From positions 1-64,000 of the forward strand of contig CAYVOV010000014.1 of NCBI GenBank assembly GCA_964453525.1: a stretch of 64,000 bases of DNA, in the 5' to 3' direction. A model generated the notes under the pieces. It was not told where the DNA came from. It saw only the letters and a list, made by a program, of their open reading frames with translations, and ran no database searches. This DNA comes from CAYVOV01 sp964453525. Lineage in GTDB: Bacteria; Chloroflexota; Dehalococcoidia; Dehalococcoidales; UBA2162. Every line of letters starts with the position of its first letter. Position 1 is the stretch's first letter. A program made the position numbers and the translations under genes. Positions 7,681 through 16,551 of the stretch are shown piece after piece.

Positions 7681-8340
7681 TCCAACTAAGATTGAGAAGA
7701 ACCCAAAAGTAATCTGGGACTGCACATTTCATCGAATTGTGTCCTAACATGGCTGAAATGCATTTAATCGTATTCTTGACATCTTTTAAGCATTAAGATA
7801 TTTTGGACTTAGTATGGCTGGAGGGCGGTGGAAAGATTAATGACAGGGATGCCATAATTCAAAACACCATTGAGAATGCCGGATTGGAAGTAAAAAAATC
7901 GCTCTTCGATTAGTCTCGCAATAGAGTATGCTCTCCTGCGACTACCCTAAAGTTCTCTGGACTTCATAACAAGGGCTGATTGGCCCCGATATGTTGGGAA
8001 AGATCAGACCTATACAAATTCACACTTGCACGAATGAAAGGAGAGAAAGGAGTGAGCTTCTTATTTACACGATTCAGTCCCGATTTAATTCCTCTGTTTG
8101 AAGTATTGCAGGCCTCATACGAGCATACTTATCCGAAAGCCACCGTATATCCCGCCGAAGCCTATCTTGCCCCTTGGGCTTCTGGCGGTCAAAACGTAAT
8201 ATGCGCTCTTGATGAAGCGAAAAGGCTACCGCCTCTATGCCGTAGCTGAGTTGCTCTGGCAGCCATGTAATACAGGAAAATGCAGGAATACTATTGGCAT
8301 TGATAAATCTTTGGTACCATCCTCAATATCAATAAATGTA
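7681..8340. other. Gene-poor, probably degenerate stretch
   Basis: No convincing gene. A 37-codon open fragment at about 7800-7911 (with LEGGGKINDRDAI, ending KKSLFD and TAG) and an 89-codon frame at 7980-8249 look like pieces of decayed coding DNA, but neither is recognised. Frame changes near 8209 also suggest decay. It separates the AOR operon promoter from the first gene of the glycan island. Confidence 0.4.
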
Positions 8341-8351
8341 CTTCATATTAT

Positions 8352-8404
8352 ATTAGTTTGTGTAGTGGAGCGTGTATTTTTTCCACTCCCTATGCTACAC
8401 TAAT
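8352..8404 (+). promoter_or_regulatory. Stem-loop in the leader of the plus-strand glycan operon
   Basis: Arms ATTAGTTTGTGTAG and CTACACTAAT pair at the base, and AGTGGA/TCCACT pair inside, giving a two-stage hairpin 63 bp before the first gene. It may be an operator or a leader structure. No convincing -35/-10 pair was found beside it. Confidence 0.35.
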
Positions 8405-8467
8405 AGACAAAAAAGAATTCATCCGGCAGCAATCAGCCGGGGTATTACTTGATAACCGGAGGACCAA

Positions 8468-9388
8468 ATGGCTAAGATTCTGGTGACCGGCGGGCGCGGC
8501 TTTATAGGTTCCAATCTTGTCCCCGAGCTAAGGAAACGGGGGCATGAGGTATGGGTCTGCGACCTCGGTCAGGCAGAAGACCCCCGGTACCTCCGTTGCG
8601 ATGTATCAAGTCACCGCCAGATTGAAAGAATATTCGAGGCGCACGACTTCGATTATGTATACCACCTTGCTGCCGAATACGGCCGCTGGAATGGGGAAGA
8701 CTACTATGAGAACCTCTGGAATACCAACGTCATCGGCACCAAGAACGTGACACGAATTCAGGAAAAGAAACGGTTCAGGATGATATTTTTCTCCAGCGCC
8801 GAGGTCTATGGAGATTATGAGGGCGTAATGAGTGAAGATGTGATGGATAAAGTACCGATAAAACAGATGAATGACTACGCCATGACCAAGTGGGTTGGAG
8901 AACTCCAGGTACTGAACTCGGCGGATATGTTCGGAACAGAAACGGTGAGAGTTCGCCCGGTAAATGCCTATGGACCTCATGAACATTACAGCCCCTACCG
9001 GGGCGTGGTGCCTAACTTCATCTACAAAGCCCTTACTGACCAGCCCTATACGGTCTACATGGGCCACCAGCGCATCTTCGACTATGTAGAGGATACCTGC
9101 CGCACCTTCGCCAATATCGTCGATAACTTCAAACCGGGAGAGGTCTATAACGTTGGCAGTAAAGAAGAATGGGAACACGATATTAAATACGTATCCGACC
9201 TTATCCTGAAGAACTTGGGAAAGGATGATACCAACGTCACCTACAAAGAAGCCGAGCCGTTTACCACCAGGGTCAAGCATATGGACTTCTCCAAAATTAG
9301 AAGAGATTTGAACCATGACCCCAGGGTACCCCTGGAAGAGGGAATACCAAAGACAATCGCCTGGATGAAGAGCATATACGGTTTATAG
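8468..9388 (+). CDS. NAD-dependent sugar epimerase/dehydratase (extended SDR)
   Basis: 306 aa. The Rossmann motif GGRGFIGS is at residues 8-15, HLAAEYG follows, then the catalytic Ser region FFSSAEVYG and the catalytic pair YAMTK (about 137-141). RVRPVNAYGP is the nucleotide-sugar loop seen in GalE/RmlB-type enzymes. Shine-dalgarno GGAGG (8458-8462) lies 5 nt before the ATG. It is the first gene of the plus-strand glycan block; the nucleotide sugar it modifies cannot be told from sequence. Confidence 0.85.
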   Translation: MAKILVTGGRGFIGSNLVPELRKRGHEVWVCDLGQAEDPRYLRCDVSSHRQIERIFEAHDFDYVYHLAAEYGRWNGEDYYENLWNTNVIGTKNVTRIQEKKRFRMIFFSSAEVYGDYEGVMSEDVMDKVPIKQMNDYAMTKWVGELQVLNSADMFGTETVRVRPVNAYGPHEHYSPYRGVVPNFIYKALTDQPYTVYMGHQRIFDYVEDTCRTFANIVDNFKPGEVYNVGSKEEWEHDIKYVSDLILKNLGKDDTNVTYKEAEPFTTRVKHMDFSKIRRDLNHDPRVPLEEGIPKTIAWMKSIYGL

Positions 9389-9476
9389 ACATTACCGTAA
9401 ATGCCGCTAAGCTAAATTATTTTGAAAATTTCATGCCCCAACCCGAAGAGAGCCTTAAGGAGGCAGCAGAAAAACA

Positions 9477-10478
9477 ATGTACGACGATTACCTGAAGGAA
9501 TATAGAGATAAAAACATTCTGATAACCGGTGGTGCCGGCTGCATAGGCACCAACCTCTCCAGAGCCCTGATTAAAGCCCAAGCCGCCAGGATTACTGTCC
9601 TTGACGACCTTTCAGCAGCGGCAAAATGGAATATCCCCGCTCACCCCAGTGTGCTGTTCATCGAAGGCAGTATCCTGGATGACGAGGTTATGAAGCGTGC
9701 CTTCTCAAGAAAAGTCGATTACGTTTTTCACCTTGCCGCTCACTTTGCCAATCAGAACTCGGTAGATAATCCGGAAACGGACTTACTGGTCAACGGACAG
9801 GGTACGATTAAGGTCCTGCAGTATGTTCACCTCACCGGTGTAACAAGAGTTGTCTTTGCCTCATCGGGATGTTCGGTGTATGGCAGTCAGGCGCCGCTGC
9901 CCCTCAAAGAAGACTTCGTCTCACTGCACCTGGATACGCCATACCAGATTACCAAGTTGCTCGGCGAGCTCTACTGTAACTTCTTTAAAGACTATTACGG
10001 CCTGCCGGTAGCCATCGGCCGCTATTTCAATGTTTTCGGACCGGGCGAAATACCGGGAGCTTACCGCAATGTTATCCCCAACTTCCTCTGGTGGGCGATG
10101 CACAGTAAGCCACTCCCTATCACCGGTACCGGTGAGGAAACGCGGGACTACACCTTTGTCGATGATATTGTGGACGGAACTCTGCGACTGGGCATCGTAC
10201 CGGAAGCGGTTGGCGACGCCTTCAATCTTGCCTCGGAAACCGAGACAAAAACAATAGATATAGCCAATATAGTCAATGAACTGACCGGCAATAAGAGCGG
10301 CGTAAACATGGTCCCGCGGCGTGACTGGGACCAGATTACCAAGCGGCGGGCTTCCATAGAAAAAGCAAACAAGATTATCGGCTACCAATCGACAACTGGT
10401 GTCAGAGAAGGAATCGAGAGAGTCTATGACTGGATTAAAGAAAACCAGAACAATATAGAGAAAAGTGCCAGGTTCTAA
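9477..10478 (+). CDS. NAD-dependent sugar epimerase, GalE/UDP-glucose 4-epimerase-like (extended SDR)
   Basis: 333 aa. The NAD-binding GGAGCIGTN follows a short 15-residue leader. The active site reads FASSGCSVYG with YQITK as the Tyr-Lys pair (about residues 160-164). GRYFNVFGPGE and TGEETRDYTFVDDIV are typical of the UDP-hexose 4-epimerase branch. AAGGAGG stands 11 nt before ATG 9477. It probably supplies an epimerised UDP-sugar for the adjacent glycosyltransferases. Confidence 0.85.
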   Translation: MYDDYLKEYRDKNILITGGAGCIGTNLSRALIKAQAARITVLDDLSAAAKWNIPAHPSVLFIEGSILDDEVMKRAFSRKVDYVFHLAAHFANQNSVDNPETDLLVNGQGTIKVLQYVHLTGVTRVVFASSGCSVYGSQAPLPLKEDFVSLHLDTPYQITKLLGELYCNFFKDYYGLPVAIGRYFNVFGPGEIPGAYRNVIPNFLWWAMHSKPLPITGTGEETRDYTFVDDIVDGTLRLGIVPEAVGDAFNLASETETKTIDIANIVNELTGNKSGVNMVPRRDWDQITKRRASIEKANKIIGYQSTTGVREGIERVYDWIKENQNNIEKSARF

Positions 10479-10538
10479 CTCTGTCATCAAGTTGTGGATT
10501 ACTATCGGAAGATGGATTCGCTGGTAAAAGGGTAAAGT

Positions 10539-11756
10539 TTGAACATCCTATTTATCCATGAAGTGGATTGGCTCAGAAAGGTAGTTTTCGAAGTACACAC
10601 CCTTGCCGAGCTAATGTCCCTTTCAGGACACCGGGTCTATGCAATTGACTACGAATCCCTGTGGGTTAAGGACAAATTCCTGGACTTTGGCAGCCTGAGA
10701 ACTGAAACAATAAACGGCGTAGGCCGGGCTTATCCCAATGCCTCCGTAGACCTGATACGCCCGGGATTCATCAAGATTCCGGGACTGAGTCGTCTATCGG
10801 CGGCCGTAACTCACTATAGGGAAATTCAGCGCACCATCAGGGAAAAGAAAATTGATGCCGTGGTGCTATATTCCGTACCTACTAATGGCCTGCAAACAGT
10901 CCAGCTGGCAAAGAAATTTGCTATACCGGTCGTTTTCCGGTCTATAGATATCCTTAATCAACTGACTCCTTCGAAAATCCTTTCTCCTCTAACCCACCTG
11001 CTGGAGAGAAAGGTCTACTCAAGTGTTGACCTGATTCTTACGATAAGCCCGAAACTCAGCGAATACGTAATAAAAATGGGTGCTAAAGAAGGGAATGTGA
11101 GGCTATTACCTCTGGGTATAGACACTAACGTATTCCGGCCAGACCTGGACACAACGGAAATTCGTCAGCAATGGGGGCTTGGCGTTGACATACCAGTAAT
11201 CGTTTTTATCGGCACTTTGTTCGACTTCAGCGGACTTGATATCTTTCTTAAAAATTTCAATAAAATCCTGGAAAGCGTACCGGAAGCCAGATTACTCATC
11301 GTCGGCGATGGTCCTCAGCGCTCCAAACTGGAAAGCATTATCGCCGAAACGGGGCTGACCGGGCAGGTCACAATTACCGGCTTCCAGCCTTACGAGACCA
11401 TGCCCCTCTATATGAACCTGGCAACAGTCCTGATAAACACTTTCCTCATCACGGATGCCACCAGGGATATTTTCCCCGGCAAAATAGTGCAGTACCAGGC
11501 CTGCGGCAAGGCAACTGTGGCAACAGCGCTGCCCGGACTGACTGAAATAATCCGTGGCGAGGACCAGGGAATAGTCTATGCCGATGGCCCCGCAGAAATG
11601 TCGGGTAAAATCATTCCCCTGCTCAAATCAGAAGAACGCCGCCGGAAATTGGGACAGGCCGCCCTGAGCTACGTGAAGCAATCCCACAGCTATGATAAAA
11701 TAGTGGAACAGCTTGAACTCGAACTTACCCGACTGGTTGGTAGAAAAAAGCAATGA
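10539..11756 (+). CDS. GT4-family glycosyltransferase
   Basis: 405 aa, GT-B fold. The N-terminal acceptor domain ends near SVDLILTISPKLSEYV and is followed by the linker LPLGIDTNVF (about residues 190-199). The C-terminal donor domain has FIGTLFDFSG, LLIVGDGPQRSKLE and the family's acidic loop, here FPGKIVQYQACGK, instead of the commoner EGFG version. Start is TTG 10539 (an in-frame ATG would remove the first strand). Its stop overlaps the next start by 4 bp (ATGA), so the two transferases are coupled. Confidence 0.85.
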   Translation: MNILFIHEVDWLRKVVFEVHTLAELMSLSGHRVYAIDYESLWVKDKFLDFGSLRTETINGVGRAYPNASVDLIRPGFIKIPGLSRLSAAVTHYREIQRTIREKKIDAVVLYSVPTNGLQTVQLAKKFAIPVVFRSIDILNQLTPSKILSPLTHLLERKVYSSVDLILTISPKLSEYVIKMGAKEGNVRLLPLGIDTNVFRPDLDTTEIRQQWGLGVDIPVIVFIGTLFDFSGLDIFLKNFNKILESVPEARLLIVGDGPQRSKLESIIAETGLTGQVTITGFQPYETMPLYMNLATVLINTFLITDATRDIFPGKIVQYQACGKATVATALPGLTEIIRGEDQGIVYADGPAEMSGKIIPLLKSEERRRKLGQAALSYVKQSHSYDKIVEQLELELTRLVGRKKQ

Positions 11757-12922
11757 AAATCTTACAGCTTTATGAGTTCTTTTCATTGGCACGCGGCGGA
11801 GGAACTATCAATCTTCTATGCCGACTTTCGCAAGCTATGGCACAGAGGGGGCATGAAGTTGCCATATATACCAGCGACCTGGAACTGGACCGGGAATTGG
11901 TTACCTCAATAGAAAAGGATGTCAGGATTTACCCGTTTCATAGCTGGTTGAATTTGCTGAGAATACCTCTGGTACCGGGCCTGGTATCGCAGATAAAGAA
12001 AACCCTCATGGAATTTGATGTTGCGCACCTGCATCAATACAGAAGTTTTCAGAATATAATAGTATGGTATTATGCCAGGAAATACCGTACCCCCTATATA
12101 ATACATGCTCAGGGCTCCGCTACCAGAATGGCAGTAGGCGGATGGGGTATTAAAGGGGTGTTGAAGTGGTTGTACGATATTTATATTGGCAAACGTATAA
12201 ACAGGGATGCGGCAGGACTTATTGCCATGACGCCGTTTGAAGCCAGGCTGTACAAAGAACTGGGTGCGGAAGAAACTAAAATATTCGATATCCCCAATAG
12301 CATAGATATAGACAACTATAAGCCCCTTCCGGAAAAGGGGACTTTCAGGAAGGAATACGGCATTAAAGAAGAAAACATCGTACTATACCTCGGCAGAATC
12401 CATAAAATTAAAGGACTGGATAAACTGATAAAAGCCGCTGCCGTGCTGGAAAAAGAAGGGAAGGACTTCAGGCTCGTAATGATAGGCGCCGACGATGGCT
12501 ACCTGCCGGTACTGGAAAAACTGATAAGAGGTGCCGGCATCGGCAACAGGATTACAATAACCGGATTTGTTCCTTTTGAAATGAAATTGGCCGCCTATGT
12601 GGATGCCGATGTTTACGTCCTGCCATCAATTTATGAAACCTTTCCTACCACCGTACTGGAGGCCAGCATTTGCGGTACGCCGGTTATAGTTACTGATAGG
12701 TGCCAGATAGCGCATCTGGTGGAAAACACCTTCGGCTTGGTAGTCCCGTATGATGAAGACCATTTGCATGACGCACTCTCACAAATGCTGGATGATGAAG
12801 GAATGAGAATAAGGTTCGGAGAGGCCGGTAAGAAGCTTGTTAGGGAAAAATATGCCTGGCAGCACATTGTCGAGCAGACGGAGAACCTCTACAGAGAGGT
12901 GATAACAGCCAGCCATGAGTAA
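11753..12922 (+). CDS. GT4-family glycosyltransferase
   Basis: 389 aa GT-B enzyme. It opens MKILQLYEFFSLARGGG (Gly-rich acceptor loop). It has the central FDIPNSIDIDNY linker and the donor domain with LYLGRIHKIKGLDKLI, LVMIGADDGY and the conserved YVLPSIYETFPTTVLEA, whose Glu residues contact the nucleotide-sugar donor. Retaining transfer of a hexose to a lipid-linked glycan at the inner membrane face is the usual role. Linkage and sugar are unknown. Confidence 0.88.
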   Translation: MKILQLYEFFSLARGGGTINLLCRLSQAMAQRGHEVAIYTSDLELDRELVTSIEKDVRIYPFHSWLNLLRIPLVPGLVSQIKKTLMEFDVAHLHQYRSFQNIIVWYYARKYRTPYIIHAQGSATRMAVGGWGIKGVLKWLYDIYIGKRINRDAAGLIAMTPFEARLYKELGAEETKIFDIPNSIDIDNYKPLPEKGTFRKEYGIKEENIVLYLGRIHKIKGLDKLIKAAAVLEKEGKDFRLVMIGADDGYLPVLEKLIRGAGIGNRITITGFVPFEMKLAAYVDADVYVLPSIYETFPTTVLEASICGTPVIVTDRCQIAHLVENTFGLVVPYDEDHLHDALSQMLDDEGMRIRFGEAGKKLVREKYAWQHIVEQTENLYREVITASHE

Positions 12923-13901
12923 TATGGATGATAAAAACATCAAAACTGTCTTGGTGACTGGCGGAGCCGGATATGTTGGCTCAATTCTCACTGACCACCT
13001 CCTCGATGAAGGATATCGGGTTAAGGTAATTGACAATCTGATGTATTCAGGCAGGTCGCTTCTCAGCTTCTGGGGACATCCCAAGTTTGAGTTTATATAT
13101 GGTGACATCGGTGATAATATTACCGTGGGAAATATCCTTAGAGAAAGTAATTACGTAGTTCATCTGGCTGCTATAGTTGGTGACCCAGCCAGCAGAAAAG
13201 ATACTCAACTCACCTGGAAAGTGAACTACGATGCCAGCAAAAATCTAATTGATAATGCCTCAAACCAGGGGATTGAGAAATTCATTTTTGTTTCTACTTG
13301 CAGCAATTATGGCATAAGCTCTAAAGATAGCTATGCTACCGAAGATTCTCCACTAAATCCACTTTCTCCCTATGCCGAATCAAAAGTGGGAGTTGAGAAA
13401 TACCTGATGAATTCCGATAAGACCCTTGATTATACTATCCTTCGTCTCGCTACCGCCTACGGAGTTTCACCCCGTATGAGGTTCGATTTGACTGTAAATG
13501 ATTTCACTATGCAAATGGCTACAAAGAAACACTTACTGGTTTATGGTGAGAAATACTGGAGACCATATGTTCATATCAGGGACATAGCCCACGCTATACA
13601 ATTAGTGCTTGAAAAACCGGTAGAAAGTCGAAGAGAGGTATTTAACGTTGGTAATAATGACCAGAACTATCGTAAGCTTGATATAGTTAATCAGATATTG
13701 AAATATATACCTGATGCCAATATAGAATTCAGAAAAGGTCAACCTGACCCAAGAGATTATAGTGTATCTTTTGACAAGGTTAACAAATTACTGGGGTTTT
13801 CGACTAAAAAGGACATAGATGATGGGATAAAAGAGACTCTTAGCCTTATTCAAAACACGATTATCACTGATTTTGAAAACAGGGATTATTATAATGCGTG
13901 A
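12915..13901 (+). CDS. NAD-dependent epimerase/dehydratase (extended SDR)
   Basis: 328 aa. The motif TGGAGYVGS is at about residues 14-22, HLAAIVGDPA and FVSTCSNYG follow, and the catalytic pair is YAESK. The VGDPA segment and CSNYG resemble SDRs that act on GDP- or dTDP-sugars. It overlaps the preceding transferase by 8 bp. The gene and several following it are visibly more AT-rich than the first two epimerases, suggesting the block was assembled from different sources. Confidence 0.82.
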   Translation: MSNMDDKNIKTVLVTGGAGYVGSILTDHLLDEGYRVKVIDNLMYSGRSLLSFWGHPKFEFIYGDIGDNITVGNILRESNYVVHLAAIVGDPASRKDTQLTWKVNYDASKNLIDNASNQGIEKFIFVSTCSNYGISSKDSYATEDSPLNPLSPYAESKVGVEKYLMNSDKTLDYTILRLATAYGVSPRMRFDLTVNDFTMQMATKKHLLVYGEKYWRPYVHIRDIAHAIQLVLEKPVESRREVFNVGNNDQNYRKLDIVNQILKYIPDANIEFRKGQPDPRDYSVSFDKVNKLLGFSTKKDIDDGIKETLSLIQNTIITDFENRDYYNA

Positions 13902-13910
13902 GAGTTTGAT

Positions 13911-14621
13911 ATGAAAGCGGTTATTCTTGCCGGCGGAAAAGGAACCAGGTTAAAACCATATTCTACTGTCTTCCCCAAACCCTTGATGCCTATCGGTGAT
14001 ATGCCGATTCTAGAAATTATTATCCGGCAGCTAAAGGAGCAGGGGCTAAAAGATATAGTCATAGCTGTCGGTCACCTCGGCGAACTTATAATGAATTTTT
14101 TCGGGGATGGCAGTAAACTGGGAGTTAACATCAGATATTCCAGGGAGGAGCAGCCGCTGGGAACGGCAGGAGGACTGGGGTTAATAAGGACAGAACTGAA
14201 AGACACATTTTTAATGGTAAATGGCGATACGTTGACAACATTAAATTTTACTGATCTGGTTGACTACCATAAGAAAAACAAAGCCATTCTTACCATTGCC
14301 TTAAAACAGAGAGACTCTTATATTGACTTTGGCATTGCTGAACTGGATGATTCCCATAGTCTTACCGGTTACATTGAGAAGCCGTCAATACAAAATATGG
14401 TAAGCATGGGAGTCTATGTCTGTGAGCCACAGGTAATGGAATATATCGAGGTAGGCAAGAGGCTGGACTTTCCTGACCTTGTTAAGACTCTGATTGCAGA
14501 GGGTGAGCCTGTCAAGGGATTCGTCTTCGAAGGTTACTGGCTGGATATCGGCAGGCCTGATGACTATGAGAAGGCAAACGAGGAGATAACAGAAATATTA
14601 CCGAAGCTGTTTATGCAATAA
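13911..14621 (+). CDS. Sugar-1-phosphate nucleotidyltransferase
   Basis: 236 aa, size of the short RmlA/GMP pyrophosphorylase-type enzymes without a C-terminal hexapeptide domain. The signature MKAVILAGGKGTRLKPYS, the KPLMPIG lysine motif and the metal-binding VNGDTL are all present, and GYWLDIGRPDDYEKA closes the domain. It activates a sugar-1-phosphate with NTP. Short enzymes like this include mannose- and heptose-1-phosphate guanylyltransferases (HddC-like). The latter would fit the GHMP kinase at 50353, but this is inference. Confidence 0.85.
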   Translation: MKAVILAGGKGTRLKPYSTVFPKPLMPIGDMPILEIIIRQLKEQGLKDIVIAVGHLGELIMNFFGDGSKLGVNIRYSREEQPLGTAGGLGLIRTELKDTFLMVNGDTLTTLNFTDLVDYHKKNKAILTIALKQRDSYIDFGIAELDDSHSLTGYIEKPSIQNMVSMGVYVCEPQVMEYIEVGKRLDFPDLVKTLIAEGEPVKGFVFEGYWLDIGRPDDYEKANEEITEILPKLFMQ

Positions 14622-14633
14622 CTGGTGGTTAAG

Positions 14634-15401
14634 ATGCCCGGTCAACTGGATACTTTAGAAAAAGAACTCACCCGGATAAGAAATGTCGGCATCAGCCCTA
14701 TCACTAGCCTATTATGGAAACATGATAGTGATTTCATTACCGACTGGGTAAAGTCGCTCTGCCAGGGTAATTCACGGGTCCTTGACGTCGGCTGCGGGCG
14801 GGCGGGATACTTGATAGCTCTGGCGAGCGATACAGTCAGTGAATGCTATGGAATTGACCCGCTGATTGAAGTCTCCTTAAAGCCCGCACGAGATGTCGTG
14901 AATGAGAAAGGGCTGGCATTACATTTAATATGCGCCGCAGGTGAATCTATCCCGTTTAGAGATGAGGCTTTTAATATAGTCCTGGTGCTTTCCACGCTTC
15001 AGCACGTGGCAAACCAGAACGAGGTATTGCTTGAAATCAGGCGAGTCTTAAAACCAGAAGGGCGGCTATTGCTTTCCGTCCCACAGCGGAAAGGAATAAA
15101 TTCAGCGAGACTCCTTGCCGCCAACTTCCTGCAATGGATAAGGTCACGTGGAAGTTCTTATACCATGGACTTCAGCGCTGGCGACCTTACAAGAATATTA
15201 AATAAAAATGGTTTTCAAATGCTGAAAATGCGCGGTCGCAAATTCACCCCCATATTCTTTCCCGGATTCCTATCGGTTCTGCTCAAACTTCATCAGGACA
15301 AGGCGGTGGTGAAACTGATAGAATTCTCAGACTTTTTGGCAGAAAGATGGTATTTTCTGGCATCGAATCTAGTTACACTATGTGCGAAGGAGCAAGAATG
15401 A
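14634..15401 (+). CDS. SAM-dependent methyltransferase, class I
   Basis: About 255 aa. Motif I VLDVGCGRAGY (about residues 45-55) binds S-adenosylmethionine, with an acidic GIDPL at the end of strand 2, PFRDEAFNIVLVLSTLQHV as motifs II/III, and RVLKPEGRLLLSVP. ATG 14634 has a GGTGG about 6 nt upstream and is preferred over the in-frame GTG 14625. It probably methylates a sugar in the glycan. The end overlaps the next gene (ATGA at 15398-15401). Confidence 0.82.
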   Translation: MPGQLDTLEKELTRIRNVGISPITSLLWKHDSDFITDWVKSLCQGNSRVLDVGCGRAGYLIALASDTVSECYGIDPLIEVSLKPARDVVNEKGLALHLICAAGESIPFRDEAFNIVLVLSTLQHVANQNEVLLEIRRVLKPEGRLLLSVPQRKGINSARLLAANFLQWIRSRGSSYTMDFSAGDLTRILNKNGFQMLKMRGRKFTPIFFPGFLSVLLKLHQDKAVVKLIEFSDFLAERWYFLASNLVTLCAKEQE

Positions 15402-16534
15402 TGATGTGGAAAGTCCCTCTATCAGATATCGCCCTGCAGCAGGAAGAAATAAGTGCGGTAACCGAAGTCATTAAATCGAACTGGCTCTCGATGGGTCCGG
15501 TAACCGGGAAGTTCGAGGAGGAATTCGCTGAATACCTCGGCGTAAAACACGCCTTCGCAGTAGCTAACTGTACTGCAGCACTGCATATTGCCGCCCAGAT
15601 ACTCGGCATCGGACGCGGAGACGAGGTAATCGTCCCCTCCCTGACCTTCGTCGCCGACGCCAATGCAATACTGTATACAGGAGCCACCCCGGTCTTCGCC
15701 GATATTACTTCTGTGAATGACTTTAATATCTCCCCCGAGGATATCACTCGCAAGCTCACAGAAAAAACAAAGGCAATCTCGGTAGTCCACTACGGCGGCT
15801 ATCCCTGCGATATGGACGCTATAATGGAAATCGCCAGAAACCGCAACCTGAAGGTCATTGAGGATGCTGCTCATGCCCCAGGGGCAGAGTATAAGGGTAA
15901 AAAACTGGGAACGATAGGAGATATCGGCTGCTTCAGTTTCTTTTCCAACAAGAATATGACAACGGGCGAGGGGGGAATGGTTGTCACCAATGATGATTCT
16001 CTTGCCGAAAGGATAAGAATCATCAGGTCTCACGGGATGACCACCCTCACCTGGGACCGCCACCGGGGACATGCCTACAGCTATGATGTCATTGAGCTTG
16101 GCTATAATTACCGGATAAACGAGATTGCTTCCGCTCTGGGGCTTGTCCAGTTGAAAAAGCTGGAACAGCACAATCAAAAAAGGAAAGAAATAACAGAAAA
16201 GTATATAGAACGGCTGAAAGATATCCCCTTTTTATCTATTCCCTTTCAGAACTGTGAAGGAAAACCTTCTTATCACATCTTCCCTGTTTTACTGGCAGAG
16301 GATGTATCACAGTTAAAATTTATGGAAACCATGAAACAAAAAGGAATACAGACGAGTATCTACTACCCGCCAATACACCTGTTTTCCAGCTACCGTGATA
16401 AGTTCGGTTTTAAAGAAGGCATGCTGCCGTTAACCGAGTTCGTCGGGCAGCATGAAGTCACCCTACCACTCTACCCTCACATGAAACCGGAAGACATAGA
16501 TTATGTATGCGAAGCTATCAGCCGGTTTTTCTAG
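15398..16534 (+). CDS. DegT/DnrJ/EryC1/StrS family sugar aminotransferase
   Basis: 378 aa from ATG 15398, chosen because AAGGAG (15387-15392) precedes it by 5 nt and it overlaps the previous stop. The PLP lysine sits in SFFSNKNMTTGEGGM. Asp and Gln positions lie in VIEDAAHAPGAEYKG, and the N-terminal NWLSMGP and C-terminal HEVTLPLYPHM are family hallmarks. It transfers an amino group to a keto nucleotide sugar made by one of the SDRs. A 51-bp upstream extension of the frame lacks a ribosome site. Confidence 0.9.
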   Translation: MMMWKVPLSDIALQQEEISAVTEVIKSNWLSMGPVTGKFEEEFAEYLGVKHAFAVANCTAALHIAAQILGIGRGDEVIVPSLTFVADANAILYTGATPVFADITSVNDFNISPEDITRKLTEKTKAISVVHYGGYPCDMDAIMEIARNRNLKVIEDAAHAPGAEYKGKKLGTIGDIGCFSFFSNKNMTTGEGGMVVTNDDSLAERIRIIRSHGMTTLTWDRHRGHAYSYDVIELGYNYRINEIASALGLVQLKKLEQHNQKRKEITEKYIERLKDIPFLSIPFQNCEGKPSYHIFPVLLAEDVSQLKFMETMKQKGIQTSIYYPPIHLFSSYRDKFGFKEGMLPLTEFVGQHEVTLPLYPHMKPEDIDYVCEAISRFF

Positions 16535-16551
16535 TTTATCAGGAACTGTAA

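Noticed and set aside
7980..8249. 89-aa protein-coding gene in the left border
   Set aside because: No family resemblance, poor start context and neighbouring broken frames; treated as degenerate DNA.
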